From Opitutales bacterium (GTDB lineage Bacteria; Verrucomicrobiota; Verrucomicrobiia; Opitutales; Seribacteraceae): a DNA stretch of 64,000 bases. The DNA is taken from the NCBI GenBank assembly GCA_028101545.1, contig JAOHKZ010000002.1, positions 1 to 64,000 on the forward strand. Reading direction: 5' to 3'. Below are positions 1-9,969 of this stretch, piece after piece (position 1 is the first letter of the stretch; every line of letters begins with the position of its first letter). The notes under the pieces are model-generated. The model was not told the origin of the DNA. It was given only the letters and a program-made list of their open reading frames with translations, and did no database searches. A program made the position numbers and the translations under genes.

Positions 1-2340
1 AAAATTACCGCGTCCCAAGATGGTAACAGTATATATGCACCTGCCCTACCCGTTGATAATTATCTTACAGTTATAAAATCACCTCAGTCTATTTCGTTTG
101 CTTCCATTGTAGATCATTCAGTGGGTGATTTCCCATTTTACTTGGACGCAAATGCCAGTTCCGGACTCCCTGTTCAATTTGGCACTTCAGATCCATCAAA
201 GGCAACAGTTGCCAATGGAAGAGTATTTATTCAAGGACCCGGTTCAGTTACTATTACCGCATTTCAGCCCGGTGATAATCGCTTTGATTCGGCTACTTCG
301 GTCGATCAGAATTTTACAATCGGCTATAGTAATTTATTTTCCAATTCCGCTCCAGGGCTTGAACTTTGGTTCGATGCAAATGATGTAAATGCAGATAATG
401 AAGCAGATGGAGTTTATGATTTTATTTCTGGCGAACGAGTAAGTATGTGGGGAGATAAATCCGGTAACACTAACAACCCGATACAGTCCGAATTTAATAA
501 TATGCCTAAATGGACTCCATCTAGCTTAAATCAAAAACCAATTCTTTCTTTCGATTCGAATTCGAGTGAAGTTTTTGACATTAAATCCTCGGTAACAAAT
601 CCACAATTTATTTTTATTGTTCATAAGCAAAATGAAATTGGTTCTTCTAAAGTTTTAGGTGGAGATCTTTCAACCACTAACCCGGATGGCTATTTTAGTT
701 TGGAGGCTGCCTCTGGTGGTATCGAGATTATCTCTGATCAAGTCACAACTAATTGGAGCGTAAATAGTTTACGGGTTGTCCCTCAAGGACAGTCGCTATG
801 GATTAATGGTAAAGTTGTTGGTTCAGATTCCGACGCAGCATCCGCTTCGGCATTTGATAAAATAGGAGAGTCATTCAGCGGAGAGATTGCGGAGGTGCTT
901 GTGTATAATGAATCCGTTAATTCTGTTAATAGACAGAAAATTGAAGGTTACCTTGCTCATAAATGGGGGCTGACTTCAGAATTAGATCCAATTCATCCTT
1001 ATTCATCTACTCCGCCTTCCTTTGGTGGAGATCAATCGATTACATTCCCTCCCCTTGTTGACAAAGCTTTCGGAGATGACTCATTTCCTATCTTGGCAGT
1101 AGCAACTTCTGGACTTCCTATAACTTACATTTCCTCGAACCCCTCTGTTGCAACAATTGTTGGAAATATTGTTAAGATTAATGGACAAGGTTCCACTACT
1201 ATTACTGCAATGCAATTAGGAGACGACCGTTATCATCCTGCTGATCCTGTTAGTAGAATTTTGTCGGTAATTCATCCGGGAATAAAAGATGAACAGATTA
1301 TAACTTTTGAAGAAATTCCAGAAAAAGTTCGTGATGACCCCGCTTTTCAACTAATTGCAACCGCAGTTTCTTCAGGAGTTAATCATCAACCGGTTCGTAA
1401 TCTACCAGTCAGTTTCACTATCATAAGTGGTCCTGCCAGTGTCAATTCTGTTGGTATTGTCACATTGGACGGATTGGAGGGGAATGTTACAATTAAGGCA
1501 AGTCAGAGCGGTAGTGCATATGTTAAACCTGCTCCCGATGTATTTCAGTCTTTTTATGTATCCTCTAAGCAAAGGCAGGAGATTCGCTTTCCCTTACTCT
1601 CTGAGCCTGGTGGTCTAAGGGATACTCCTCGTGGACATCGGCCTCTTGTTTTACAAGGAGTTCGATCTACAAGTGGAATTCCTATTAGGGTGTCGAGTTC
1701 TAATTCAAGTATAGTTCGAGTCTTTAAGGATAGCCAAATTATTCCTCTCGAAACTGGTACGGTTGATTTAACATTCAGTTCACCAGGGAATGATTATTTT
1801 GTTGCTGCTGAACCGGTAACTAAATCTATTAATATTATAGACTCAAATAAGTCAGTGTGGCGAATGTTCAGAAAAAACGATGTTAGATACACGGAAATTA
1901 ATGATCGTTTCTCAGAAAGAATGCTTATCCAGAACTCGTTTCTGCAAAATGCGGATACTCTTAAGATTTTCAATGAAGATTATGTTGATTCTGATGGTGA
2001 CGGATTCTCAAATCTTTTTGAAAGGGCAATTGGTTCTGATTCTTTAGGACCAGACCGAAAACACGATTTACCATTCTTCCCCATTCTTGCGGATAACCGT
2101 GTGAGAATTTCCTTCGTCAGGTATGTCGAACAAAATGGATCTACTATGAAAACGGCCGGAGAGGAGTTTAATTACCATGTTGAGCATAGTTATAATCTTC
2201 AAACTTGGAGCAGCACTGGGGTCGAGTTGGAAAAAACTGTTTATTTAGGTGGGGGAATGGAGCGACAAACCTGGGTTGTTTCTTCTTTAATACCCTCATT
2301 CGATAAGAGCTTTCTTCGTCTTCGAGTGACGACCCCTTAA
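1..2340 (+). CDS. Secreted Ig-like/LamG multidomain protein, 5' end outside window
   Basis: The frame is open from base 1 with no stop, so the gene starts left of the window; the GTG at 121 is only an internal codon. The visible 779 residues hold Ig-like (BIG2-type) repeats with a recurring 'QSI-F ... G-P--- SS-PS-ATV-----I-G-GS-TITA-Q-GD-RY' pattern at about residues 28-110 and 344-425, two more diverged copies at about 433-605, and a LamG/concanavalin-like module at about 116-325 that runs from PGLELWFDAND to GYLAHKWGL. Near residue 664 a DSDGDGFSNLFE segment resembles a thrombospondin type 3 calcium loop. These families are usually surface or secreted binding modules. The exact function is unknown. 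The same LamG type recurs at 51.3-51.9 kb. Confidence 0.8.
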   Translation, partial: KITASQDGNSIYAPALPVDNYLTVIKSPQSISFASIVDHSVGDFPFYLDANASSGLPVQFGTSDPSKATVANGRVFIQGPGSVTITAFQPGDNRFDSATSVDQNFTIGYSNLFSNSAPGLELWFDANDVNADNEADGVYDFISGERVSMWGDKSGNTNNPIQSEFNNMPKWTPSSLNQKPILSFDSNSSEVFDIKSSVTNPQFIFIVHKQNEIGSSKVLGGDLSTTNPDGYFSLEAASGGIEIISDQVTTNWSVNSLRVVPQGQSLWINGKVVGSDSDAASASAFDKIGESFSGEIAEVLVYNESVNSVNRQKIEGYLAHKWGLTSELDPIHPYSSTPPSFGGDQSITFPPLVDKAFGDDSFPILAVATSGLPITYISSNPSVATIVGNIVKINGQGSTTITAMQLGDDRYHPADPVSRILSVIHPGIKDEQIITFEEIPEKVRDDPAFQLIATAVSSGVNHQPVRNLPVSFTIISGPASVNSVGIVTLDGLEGNVTIKASQSGSAYVKPAPDVFQSFYVSSKQRQEIRFPLLSEPGGLRDTPRGHRPLVLQGVRSTSGIPIRVSSSNSSIVRVFKDSQIIPLETGTVDLTFSSPGNDYFVAAEPVTKSINIIDSNKSVWRMFRKNDVRYTEINDRFSERMLIQNSFLQNADTLKIFNEDYVDSDGDGFSNLFERAIGSDSLGPDRKHDLPFFPILADNRVRISFVRYVEQNGSTMKTAGEEFNYHVEHSYNLQTWSSTGVELEKTVYLGGGMERQTWVVSSLIPSFDKSFLRLRVTTP

Positions 2341-2429
2341 TAATAAAATCTTTAGCTGTTCTGTTTTCAGTTGCAATGATTATTCTGACATAGAAGATAA
2401 ATTTTTAATCACATTAACATTATTTCCGA

Positions 2430-2813
2430 ATGAAAAAAATTATAACATTATTTATACTCTCTCTGTTTTCCTTTACTTTATACGGCGGTGAGTATCCTGA
2501 CATAAGTATCAAAGAACTACAAAAAGCTATAAAATCTGGAAAGGTTGCTGTAATAGATGTAAACGGTGCACGCTCATACAGCAAAGGGCACATTCCTACT
2601 GCAATTGACTTTTCAAGTGCTGGTAATCAACTGGCCAAATCTTTACCTGCTGACAAAAATACTTTAATTGTCTCTTATTGCGGAGGGCCTAGGTGCAGAG
2701 CTTATAAAAGAGGCGCTGATGCAGCATCTAAATTAGGTTATAAGAATGTAAGGCATCTATCCGCGGGTATATCAGGGTGGAAAAAGGCTGGTGCAGACAT
2801 CGCCACAAAGTAG
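2430..2813 (+). CDS. Exported single-domain rhodanese-like protein
   Basis: A 127-residue protein with an N-terminal signal peptide (residues 1-19, ending near LYGG) followed by one rhodanese domain. The domain shows VIDVNGARSYSKGHIPTAID, which corresponds to the rhodanese D-R---E-- GHI-gA motif, and an active-site loop starting at Cys84 in SYCGGPRCR. The cysteine suggests a sulfurtransferase or thiol-handling role in the periplasm; a second cysteine (Cys89) in the loop is unusual. It stands alone between the LamG gene and a convergent cytochrome gene, and shares a terminator hairpin with the latter. Substrate cannot be inferred. Confidence 0.85.
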   Translation: MKKIITLFILSLFSFTLYGGEYPDISIKELQKAIKSGKVAVIDVNGARSYSKGHIPTAIDFSSAGNQLAKSLPADKNTLIVSYCGGPRCRAYKRGADAASKLGYKNVRHLSAGISGWKKAGADIATK

Positions 2814-2835
2814 TTTTTCAATATCAATATTTTAT

Positions 2836-2863
2836 AAAAAAGGCGTCACTTGACGCCTTTTTT
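2836..2863. terminator. Bidirectional intrinsic terminator
   Basis: A 13-bp stem (A6 GGCGTCA paired with TGACGCC T6) with a 2-base loop, flanked by A and T runs, so it can terminate transcription in both directions. It lies 22 bases after the rhodanese gene and overlaps the last codons and stop of the convergent cytochrome gene. Confidence 0.85.
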
Positions 2864-4117
2864 ATTACGTAGATAATCTTGGAGTAAATTAGATAAAGTA
2901 TTATGGATTCTTTTTCTTTCTTCTACTCCAAGATAAGAGAATTCTTTAGGAACTTTTTCTGGATTAGATGTAAGAATAAAATGTAGTTTGGAAATTAAAT
3001 GATTTTTGATTTGTAAGGGAAGGCCTTTAAAAGAATTTGAAAACAACATGTAACTGCACCTATTTTCGAAAAGTCTAGATTGTAAGTTTAATTTTTTTAA
3101 TGAATGAACTTCGTTAATATTATTTTTTCCACTCTGGAAGTTATTAATATATTCAGAGCTTCTATCTATTTTATTTTTAGGAAAAGGGGCTTCATCTTTA
3201 AATAATATGTAAGAAAGGAGAGCTTGAGTTTCAGTTTCAATAAAATCTTTAATTTCTTTATCATTAAAATTTGAATTTTGAAGACTGATTTCCCTGAATT
3301 TGTAAGAAATTGATATGCAGAGATTAGTGAATCCAATTTGGTGTTCTAGTATGAGGTGAGCAACAATTTCACTACTATTAGCTAAATATTTATCCCAAGT
3401 AAAAAATTCACCAGGAGGATTAGTAATTTTCTTAATATGTTCTCCCTGCATACTTCCGATGGAGTTAGCCCAAGAATTTGAAAAAGGATGGCGACCAGTT
3501 ATGAGCCAACCTCCAAATCTCTCATCGAATGGTACGGCATGTCCAAAAGATCTTTTACGAAATACATCAATAGTTCCTCCATCTGGAGCTGGAATTACCG
3601 AACTTATTAGCAGACCGGGAATACCACCTATGTCATTTGATGCATGGCAATTCATACATCTCCTGGATCGGTAAACTTTTGGATGTGCAGGTGAATTTTT
3701 ATCGGGTAGATTGAAAATGTAGGGGATTGCCCCTAAGTAAGGATCAATCCCTATTATTTCAATCTGACCACCAGGGACATATCCAAGATAAATATCTTCC
3801 GAAAAGTAAATTGCTCGTGGGTTGGAGGGTGATATGCGACTAAGTTGTAAGCTAGTTGTCGAGAAAACTAATAATTGAGAGTGTGGGCTAATGGAAAATA
3901 AATTGAGGAGGGATAGTAAATAATCTTTTTCTGATTTAAAGTTCAGATTTGCTTCTCCGTTTATTATTCCATTAAGGGATTTTGAGAATGGGTCTTGTGG
4001 GATTGCACTATCGTATTGATGAATTGGGTTTCTAAAATCAACTTTTGGAAGTTGTTCAGTCGCACTCAAAGGGTGTAATCCATACAAAGTTAATGCGAAT
4101 CGAATTATTTGCTTCAT
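2846..4117 (-). CDS. Periplasmic monoheme cytochrome c-like protein
   Basis: A 423-residue protein with a signal peptide (about residues 1-19) and a single CxxCH heme-binding motif, C154-M-N-C-H158, in the stretch RSRRCMNCHASNDIGG. The sequence on both sides has no domain I can name. The heme motif implies covalent heme c attachment and an electron-transfer or redox role in the periplasm. The gene ends inside the terminator stem shared with the rhodanese. It is isolated, with no adjacent oxidase or cytochrome maturation genes, so its partner is unknown. Confidence 0.65.
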   Translation of the reverse strand: MKQIIRFALTLYGLHPLSATEQLPKVDFRNPIHQYDSAIPQDPFSKSLNGIINGEANLNFKSEKDYLLSLLNLFSISPHSQLLVFSTTSLQLSRISPSNPRAIYFSEDIYLGYVPGGQIEIIGIDPYLGAIPYIFNLPDKNSPAHPKVYRSRRCMNCHASNDIGGIPGLLISSVIPAPDGGTIDVFRKRSFGHAVPFDERFGGWLITGRHPFSNSWANSIGSMQGEHIKKITNPPGEFFTWDKYLANSSEIVAHLILEHQIGFTNLCISISYKFREISLQNSNFNDKEIKDFIETETQALLSYILFKDEAPFPKNKIDRSSEYINNFQSGKNNINEVHSLKKLNLQSRLFENRCSYMLFSNSFKGLPLQIKNHLISKLHFILTSNPEKVPKEFSYLGVEERKRIHNTLSNLLQDYLRNKKGVK

Positions 4118-4271
4118 CTTTATTACAAGTTAGATCTTATATGTGCATCGGATTCATATCTTAGAAATGAAAAAATTCTTTTTGCATTCTTTGATAAAAA
4201 ATAGCATTTTATATAATTAGAATAATTCGCTTTATAATATGTGTCCAACATATCTTGTTAATGTTTGTTTT

Positions 4272-6167
4272 ATGAAACTTTTCCTTGGTTTTATATTTGT
4301 TGCTACTCTTTGTGGTAAATCAGGAGAAATAAGTGATTCGATTGGTACATTACCAATTTCAGTACCTTCGGGATCCACTGATTCACCTAGCTATTCAGTT
4401 GTATCTGCTGGTGTTAAAAATAAGGTCGTCTTCCGGGGGCAAGTTAAGCAGGTGAATGGAAATAATATAAAGTTTTATCGTGTCCCAAATTTATTGGATC
4501 CTACTCTGATGAGCTGGCCATTCAGAGATGGGATGCTTGCATGCAATAAAGCACGAGCTGTTGCCGTTTTGAGTTCGGATAAGTCTATTCTTCGAATTGA
4601 TGTTAATGAAAGTGGGGCGGGTTATTTATCGACTCCTCGCGTCTCTATTTCATTACCAACAGACGGCAACCATTCTTGGCACAACAATGAACAAGCGTTT
4701 GCTACTGCGGTAGTAAATAGCGGTTCGGTAGTATCTATATCCTTGGATTCAAATTATTCAGGAATGGGTTACCAATTTGTTCCTAACATTGAAATAGAGG
4801 GAGGTGTTCATTTTATAAGGAATATTGAAGAGAATAGTGAGCATGCAGGAAAATTTTTTAGGATTTCTTCAAATACTGGGGATACATTAACTCTAGATAA
4901 TACTTTATCCGATGATCTTAATTCGCTCTTCCCCATTCATTCAATGGTGGAAGTTTTTGAGTCATGGACTTTAGGCTCGCTTTTAGGTTACTCGGAAACA
5001 TTCTTGAATGAAGGAAATGATTCCGTTGCTGATTATGTATATTTAATCAAACCAATAGTAGAACAAAACGGAACGATTCACGATTACAGTGCTTACTTTC
5101 ACGATGGAGTTTCATGGAAAAAGAAAAGTGATCCAACTTTTGATGCATCCGGAACTATAATATACCCGGACGAATCTTTTATATTAGCTCGCCGTTCATC
5201 ACCTGGATTGGAATTCAAGATTAGTGGAGTTGCCTTATCGCTCGATAGTTATGTTCAAATCCCAGCAGAAAAGAAGCGATTCTTAATGAATAATCCCTTT
5301 GGTGTGGATGTCATGCTTTCCGACTTGATCCCGAATAACAGTCTTACTTTAGATGTAAATGAAACTAAGAAATGGTATGTAAATGCGAATCAGGAGACTG
5401 CAGATAATGTTGAAGTTCTAAAGAATGGCGTGTGGACGACTTACTGGAATGACGGTACTAATATGGGTATTACCAGTAAAGCCTTCATCACTGCAAGGAG
5501 AGGTACCGGAGTAGCCGGTTCAATGACTCTGCGAGACATTTCTATGTCCTCCGGTGAAATTTCTAATATGTCCAATCCTAATTCTGGGAACATTGTTGTT
5601 ACTTCGCCCGGCCATTCTTTGAAGAGAGGATTTACGGTTCATATTTCAAACGCTTATGGTTATAAGACAAACAACGACACACCGAAGCAACTGATTGATT
5701 TTGATGGTAATGTGGTATCGAATGAAGCCGATAAATTCTTGATATACTCCTCAGCAAATGGATTTTTTGAGATTACCAATGTAACCACTGACACTTTTGA
5801 GCTTTTGGGAAAAAGTGGAAATTGCAATTTTGAGGGCACTGCTAGTTGGAGAACTGGTAGTAAGGGTTCAGGTTATGATAGTAATGCATATGTAGCTTTT
5901 ATAGGAGGTGGAGGACGTGGTGCGGAGGGAATAGCTGTTGTTTCAGGTGGCTCTGTTCAATCGGTAATAATAACAAGCCCTGGATATGGTTATACTTCTG
6001 CACCTAAGGTGCTTGTTTTTTCTGGTGGTTGGCGGTGCCTTGGATCAGGGAACGCACCTTTTAACGATGCCTTGGTTCCAGCAGCTTCTGGGATCCTTTT
6101 AACCAGAAATCATCCAAATGGGCAGTCGTCTTCAATTCGAGTCAGTAATCCTTTGCGTAGGTTTTAG
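4272..6167 (+). CDS. Exported protein, resembles Verrucomicrobia TIGR02597-type proteins
   Basis: A 631-residue protein. I chose the ATG at 4272 over the one at 4239 because it opens directly with a signal peptide (MKLFLGFIFVATLCG). The mature part has two short similar segments ending in GSVVSISLD...GMGYQFVPNI and GSVQSVIIT...GYGYTSAPKV, a glycine/tyrosine-rich repeat often found in secreted marine proteins. The middle section (DYVYLIKP ... DPTFDASGTIIYPDESFILARR) is reminiscent of TIGR02597, a paralogous family of verrucomicrobial exported proteins. That assignment is from memory and tentative. No catalytic motif is visible. Confidence 0.55.
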   Translation: MKLFLGFIFVATLCGKSGEISDSIGTLPISVPSGSTDSPSYSVVSAGVKNKVVFRGQVKQVNGNNIKFYRVPNLLDPTLMSWPFRDGMLACNKARAVAVLSSDKSILRIDVNESGAGYLSTPRVSISLPTDGNHSWHNNEQAFATAVVNSGSVVSISLDSNYSGMGYQFVPNIEIEGGVHFIRNIEENSEHAGKFFRISSNTGDTLTLDNTLSDDLNSLFPIHSMVEVFESWTLGSLLGYSETFLNEGNDSVADYVYLIKPIVEQNGTIHDYSAYFHDGVSWKKKSDPTFDASGTIIYPDESFILARRSSPGLEFKISGVALSLDSYVQIPAEKKRFLMNNPFGVDVMLSDLIPNNSLTLDVNETKKWYVNANQETADNVEVLKNGVWTTYWNDGTNMGITSKAFITARRGTGVAGSMTLRDISMSSGEISNMSNPNSGNIVVTSPGHSLKRGFTVHISNAYGYKTNNDTPKQLIDFDGNVVSNEADKFLIYSSANGFFEITNVTTDTFELLGKSGNCNFEGTASWRTGSKGSGYDSNAYVAFIGGGGRGAEGIAVVSGGSVQSVIITSPGYGYTSAPKVLVFSGGWRCLGSGNAPFNDALVPAASGILLTRNHPNGQSSSIRVSNPLRRF

Positions 6168-6176
6168 GCACAACCT

Positions 6177-8456
6177 TTAACTTATTTGAAATGCATCTAC
6201 ATCAATGATGTCTTGAATTTCATGATCAAGAGGGAAAGCCTTTCGCCTGACTTGGTATTGTTTTAAGAAACGGGTCACATTGTTTGTAAGGTAAAAAAGG
6301 TGGAATCTGTAATATCCTTTAATTTTTTCTAGAGGTGCTGCAGCAGGACCTTTTACCTCGAGACCCTCAATTGGATTTGCTTCAAGAGTCTTGGCCCATT
6401 GCTCTGCATAGTATGAAGTTTTATCCTGACTCCTCCCTTTGAAAATATGTCTTACTAAATGCCTGAATGGTGGATAAGCATATTCTTTTCTCATTTCCAT
6501 TTCTTCTTCTACGAACCCGCTTACATCTCCTTGTCTTGCAAATTGGATAGAGGATGCATGGGGTGCATAAGTTTGGATATAAACCTCCCCTGCTCGATCA
6601 CCTCGACCTGCCCTTCCTGAGACTTGAGTTAATAATTGGAATGCTCTCTCGGAGGCACGAAAGTCTTCCATGCGTAATGGTAGGTCCGCATCTATGACAC
6701 CAACCAAAGTTACATTTGGGAAGTCAAGCCCTTTGGCGATCATCTGAGTTCCAACAAGAATATCGATTTTACCTTTGCGAAATTCGTCCAATGTTTGGCG
6801 AAATAAGTTTTTTTTAGTCATCATATCCGCATCAATTCTTTGAATTACTGCCCTCTTGGGAAGCAGGGATTCAGTTATATCTTCAATTCTTTGAGTCCCG
6901 TGTCCCTTTTTTAAAATTTCAAAAGAACGACAACTTGTACAAAAACTAGGTGCGGGTTTACGATATCCACAAATGTGACACCTTAAATATCCATCTGTTC
7001 TGTGGAAGGTCATGGAAATACTACAATCTTTGCACTGTTCAACATTTCCACAGTCGTGGCATAGCATTGTTGTATTAAAACCCCTTCGATTCAGAAATAA
7101 TATACTCTGTTCTCTGTCATAATATCTTTGGCGCAAGGCTTCGACTAATGGTTGTGAAAGAATCGGAATATTTTTTTCCCTTTGTGCTTCTTTTCTCATG
7201 TCGACTAGATGGACAAGTGGTAATTCCCTGCCATCTATTCTCTTTGTCAGTTCACTCTTGGTATATTTTTTAATTTCAACATTATGCAGGGTTTCCAATG
7301 ATGGAGTGGCCGAACCAAGCAGGCACACTCCTTGGTTGAGCATCGCTCTATAAACAGCAACATCTCTACCGTGGTACCTTGGGTTTTCTTCCTGCTTATA
7401 TGCAGGCTCGTGTTCCTCATCTATTATAATGAGCTTTAAATTCTGTACGGGGGCAAAGATTGCAGAACGGGCCCCAACCACAATTCGAGAATGCCCGGAA
7501 GTTACTGCTTTCCATGCATCCAAACGTTCTCCTGCAGATAGATGGCTGTGCCAAACCACCACTTCTTCATTTTGAATTGTGAATCTGTTTCTTACGCGGG
7601 ACACAGTTTGCGGGGCAAGTGCCACTTCAGGAACTAGAAAGAGTACGCCACCTCCATGTGATAATACTTCCTCCATGGCTTGGAAATAAACCTCTGTTTT
7701 GCCTGATCCTGTGACCCCCTGAAGGAGATGGGGTTGGAATTTTTTTTTCTGTATCGAAATGCTAATTTCCCTCGTTGCTTGTGCTTGCTCTTTGGTTAGG
7801 CAGATTTTCTGCTCAACATTATTATTTGTATCCGAGAACTCGTCTTTATACGCATCGCGTTTGATCGTTTTATTAATTTCTATCGCAAATTGTTTTTTTA
7901 GAAGACTGTTGGCTGAAGAGATACCCACTCCCAACAGATTAATCGTGTCGTGCAGTGCCAATTCGGAGCTGGCATTTTTCAGATAAATAAAGAGCTTTTT
8001 TTGTTGAGGGGAGTTTTTAAGTTTTTCACATGTTTGCTCATAGGGAGCTTGTTTGTTGATTTTTATAAATCGCTTTGTTTTTTCTTCCATTCCATCTCTA
8101 ACTGCTGAAGGAATCATACTCTCAAGTACATTATCTATTGAAGATGCATAGTAAGTAGACATCCATCTTGCCAACTTGATTAATTCAGCGTTTAAAACCG
8201 GCTTTTCTTGCACCAGAGATAATATATTTTTCAGTTTGTTTTCGTTGGGTTTTTCTTTTGGTGAGAGTGATGAGACAATTCCAATTACTTTTCTTTTGCC
8301 TAACGGAATACGCACCAAGCAACCGATTTGAATTTTCGAGATCATATGATTGGGCACCAAGTAAGATAGAGGTTTCTCAAAACCTCCAAAGGCTTGAACT
8401 TCGATCATCTTTATTGCTATTGCTGAAGGCATCAGTTTGCTCGAAGATTTAGGCAT
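6177..8456 (-). CDS. priA: Primosomal protein N' (replication restart helicase PriA)
   Basis: A 759-residue superfamily 2 helicase that reloads the replisome at stalled forks. Visible features are the N-terminal DNA-binding region (about 20-120), Walker A GVTGSGKT at 247-254, a DEEHE box near 345, and the PriA zinc-binding insert with paired CxxC motifs (CHDCGNVEQCKDC, CHICGY, CTSC), followed by helicase motifs ending in QVSGRAGRGDRAG. The length is normal for PriA. The start is uncertain: Met1 at 8456 overlaps the upstream propeller gene by 25 bases, while Met17 (8408) would avoid this. The overlap suggests co-transcription with the propeller gene. It converges with the exported protein at 4272. 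Confidence 0.95.
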   Translation of the reverse strand: MPKSSSKLMPSAIAIKMIEVQAFGGFEKPLSYLVPNHMISKIQIGCLVRIPLGKRKVIGIVSSLSPKEKPNENKLKNILSLVQEKPVLNAELIKLARWMSTYYASSIDNVLESMIPSAVRDGMEEKTKRFIKINKQAPYEQTCEKLKNSPQQKKLFIYLKNASSELALHDTINLLGVGISSANSLLKKQFAIEINKTIKRDAYKDEFSDTNNNVEQKICLTKEQAQATREISISIQKKKFQPHLLQGVTGSGKTEVYFQAMEEVLSHGGGVLFLVPEVALAPQTVSRVRNRFTIQNEEVVVWHSHLSAGERLDAWKAVTSGHSRIVVGARSAIFAPVQNLKLIIIDEEHEPAYKQEENPRYHGRDVAVYRAMLNQGVCLLGSATPSLETLHNVEIKKYTKSELTKRIDGRELPLVHLVDMRKEAQREKNIPILSQPLVEALRQRYYDREQSILFLNRRGFNTTMLCHDCGNVEQCKDCSISMTFHRTDGYLRCHICGYRKPAPSFCTSCRSFEILKKGHGTQRIEDITESLLPKRAVIQRIDADMMTKKNLFRQTLDEFRKGKIDILVGTQMIAKGLDFPNVTLVGVIDADLPLRMEDFRASERAFQLLTQVSGRAGRGDRAGEVYIQTYAPHASSIQFARQGDVSGFVEEEMEMRKEYAYPPFRHLVRHIFKGRSQDKTSYYAEQWAKTLEANPIEGLEVKGPAAAPLEKIKGYYRFHLFYLTNNVTRFLKQYQVRRKAFPLDHEIQDIIDVDAFQIS

Positions 8457-9835
8457 ATAATCCGAGGATTTGTGCCAGATCTTCGATCTCTTTCATTTTG
8501 CATAACATAGAGGAGTCCTTTGCTTAAAGCAGGTAATGTCCAAGTACCTGGTGCAAAAAATAATTGTTGTTTACTTCTTAAAACCCAACCACTTTTGGAA
8601 AGGTCGATTTTAAGTAAAGTTCCAAGTTCAGAAAGACAAATATAACCATTTGTTGTTTTCAAGATGGAGCCTCTGAATAAACTTAGGTTAATTAACCTCT
8701 GATTCAATTCATATGTCCAGGTAATTGGCTCTTTCCAAAAAAAATCTCCAGTTTCTACATTGAGTGCAAAAGTTTCTGCCCCTTGCTGATGCCTCCCTGC
8801 AATTCCATACATTATACCATTCTCAATAACTGGAGTCATCCAATGTATATTTGCCTTCGGGTTTTGCCAGATGGTAATGGGTTTAAAATCTCTATCATAT
8901 TGTAATAAAACCCCTCCCTTTTCGTAACATTCGGATAAAAAAACCTTGTTGTCTCCGCACGGTATGGGAGGCACTGCATTGGCAGATTCATAATTTGATG
9001 ACCTCCAGTTAAACCGATTTAGCTTTTCTCCTGTTGATGCATCAATAACCAGAAGACCTCCAGTTGGGGGACGACTTTCCCCACCCGTTAACACTAGGCA
9101 GACCATTCTACCCTGAATTTTAGTTATAACTGGAGACGAATAACTGGCCCCCCAGGAATCTTCACAGGTCCACTCAGTCTTTCCTGTTAATTTATTGAAC
9201 GCAATTACGCACCGATTATCACTGCCACCGACATTCAAAATAAGATACTTTTTATGCATGATTGGATTTGAGCCTTTTCCAAAAAAATAATCAGGAATTG
9301 TAAATTCGCTTTTGAGATCTCTTTGCCAAATCAACTTACCCGTTTTTAAATGTAAGCAACTTAACCATGAGGTTACTCCGTGGGCATATACAAATTCGCC
9401 ATCAATGACAGGGCTAGCTCTGGGACCATTTGAGTATCCATAGCGGTCGCGATATTCTACTGGATATTTGTACGACCATAGAACTTTACCAGTTTCAGAG
9501 TTTATTCCTTCTACTGATTCCATGCCATCTTTTCTATGAAATAAAACTAGAATTCCCTGTGAAACTGCAGGCGATGCATACCCTTCACCTTTTTCGAATT
9601 CCCACAATAATTCAAGTTGGCCACTCTTCCACTCTTGCAGAAGGTGGGATTCTGTAGACGATGCATTATCATAGGGTCCATTGAATCGTGGCCAATCTGT
9701 AGTAACTGCTTTGCTGTTAAGAGGGGGTAATGATTGATGTGGATTTGGCCTAATTTCTTGTTCTTTGGATTGTAGGAAAAACGAAAAAAAGAACATTAGG
9801 AAAGTGAAAGAAAAATATTGTATCTGTCGTTGCAT
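8432..9835 (-). CDS. Exported PQQ-type beta-propeller repeat protein
   Basis: A 467-residue protein starting at the ATG at 9835, which opens with a hydrophobic signal peptide (QYFSFTFLMFFFSFFLQS); a start 27 bases upstream is also open. The body consists of repeats of the form 'VYAHGVTSWLSCLHLKTGKLIWQRDL' split over several blades, with TGK-LW motifs typical of PQQ-like (PF13360) propellers. The family includes BamB and quinoprotein dehydrogenases; I see no dehydrogenase catalytic residues. In Planctomycetes and Verrucomicrobia such stand-alone propellers are common and uncharacterised. Its 3' end overlaps priA. Confidence 0.8.
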   Translation of the reverse strand: MQRQIQYFSFTFLMFFFSFFLQSKEQEIRPNPHQSLPPLNSKAVTTDWPRFNGPYDNASSTESHLLQEWKSGQLELLWEFEKGEGYASPAVSQGILVLFHRKDGMESVEGINSETGKVLWSYKYPVEYRDRYGYSNGPRASPVIDGEFVYAHGVTSWLSCLHLKTGKLIWQRDLKSEFTIPDYFFGKGSNPIMHKKYLILNVGGSDNRCVIAFNKLTGKTEWTCEDSWGASYSSPVITKIQGRMVCLVLTGGESRPPTGGLLVIDASTGEKLNRFNWRSSNYESANAVPPIPCGDNKVFLSECYEKGGVLLQYDRDFKPITIWQNPKANIHWMTPVIENGIMYGIAGRHQQGAETFALNVETGDFFWKEPITWTYELNQRLINLSLFRGSILKTTNGYICLSELGTLLKIDLSKSGWVLRSKQQLFFAPGTWTLPALSKGLLYVMQNERDRRSGTNPRIICLNLRAN

Positions 9836-9969
9836 GTATTTGAAGAGACCCTTGATTACCATTGAGGCGAAAAAGATTAGAGTAATTTTATTTCTTGTTT
9901 CAATTGATTAAATGAGTGAAAACAATCTCGCCTGTATAGATTTATATCCTTAGAAGTTAAAATTTAAAA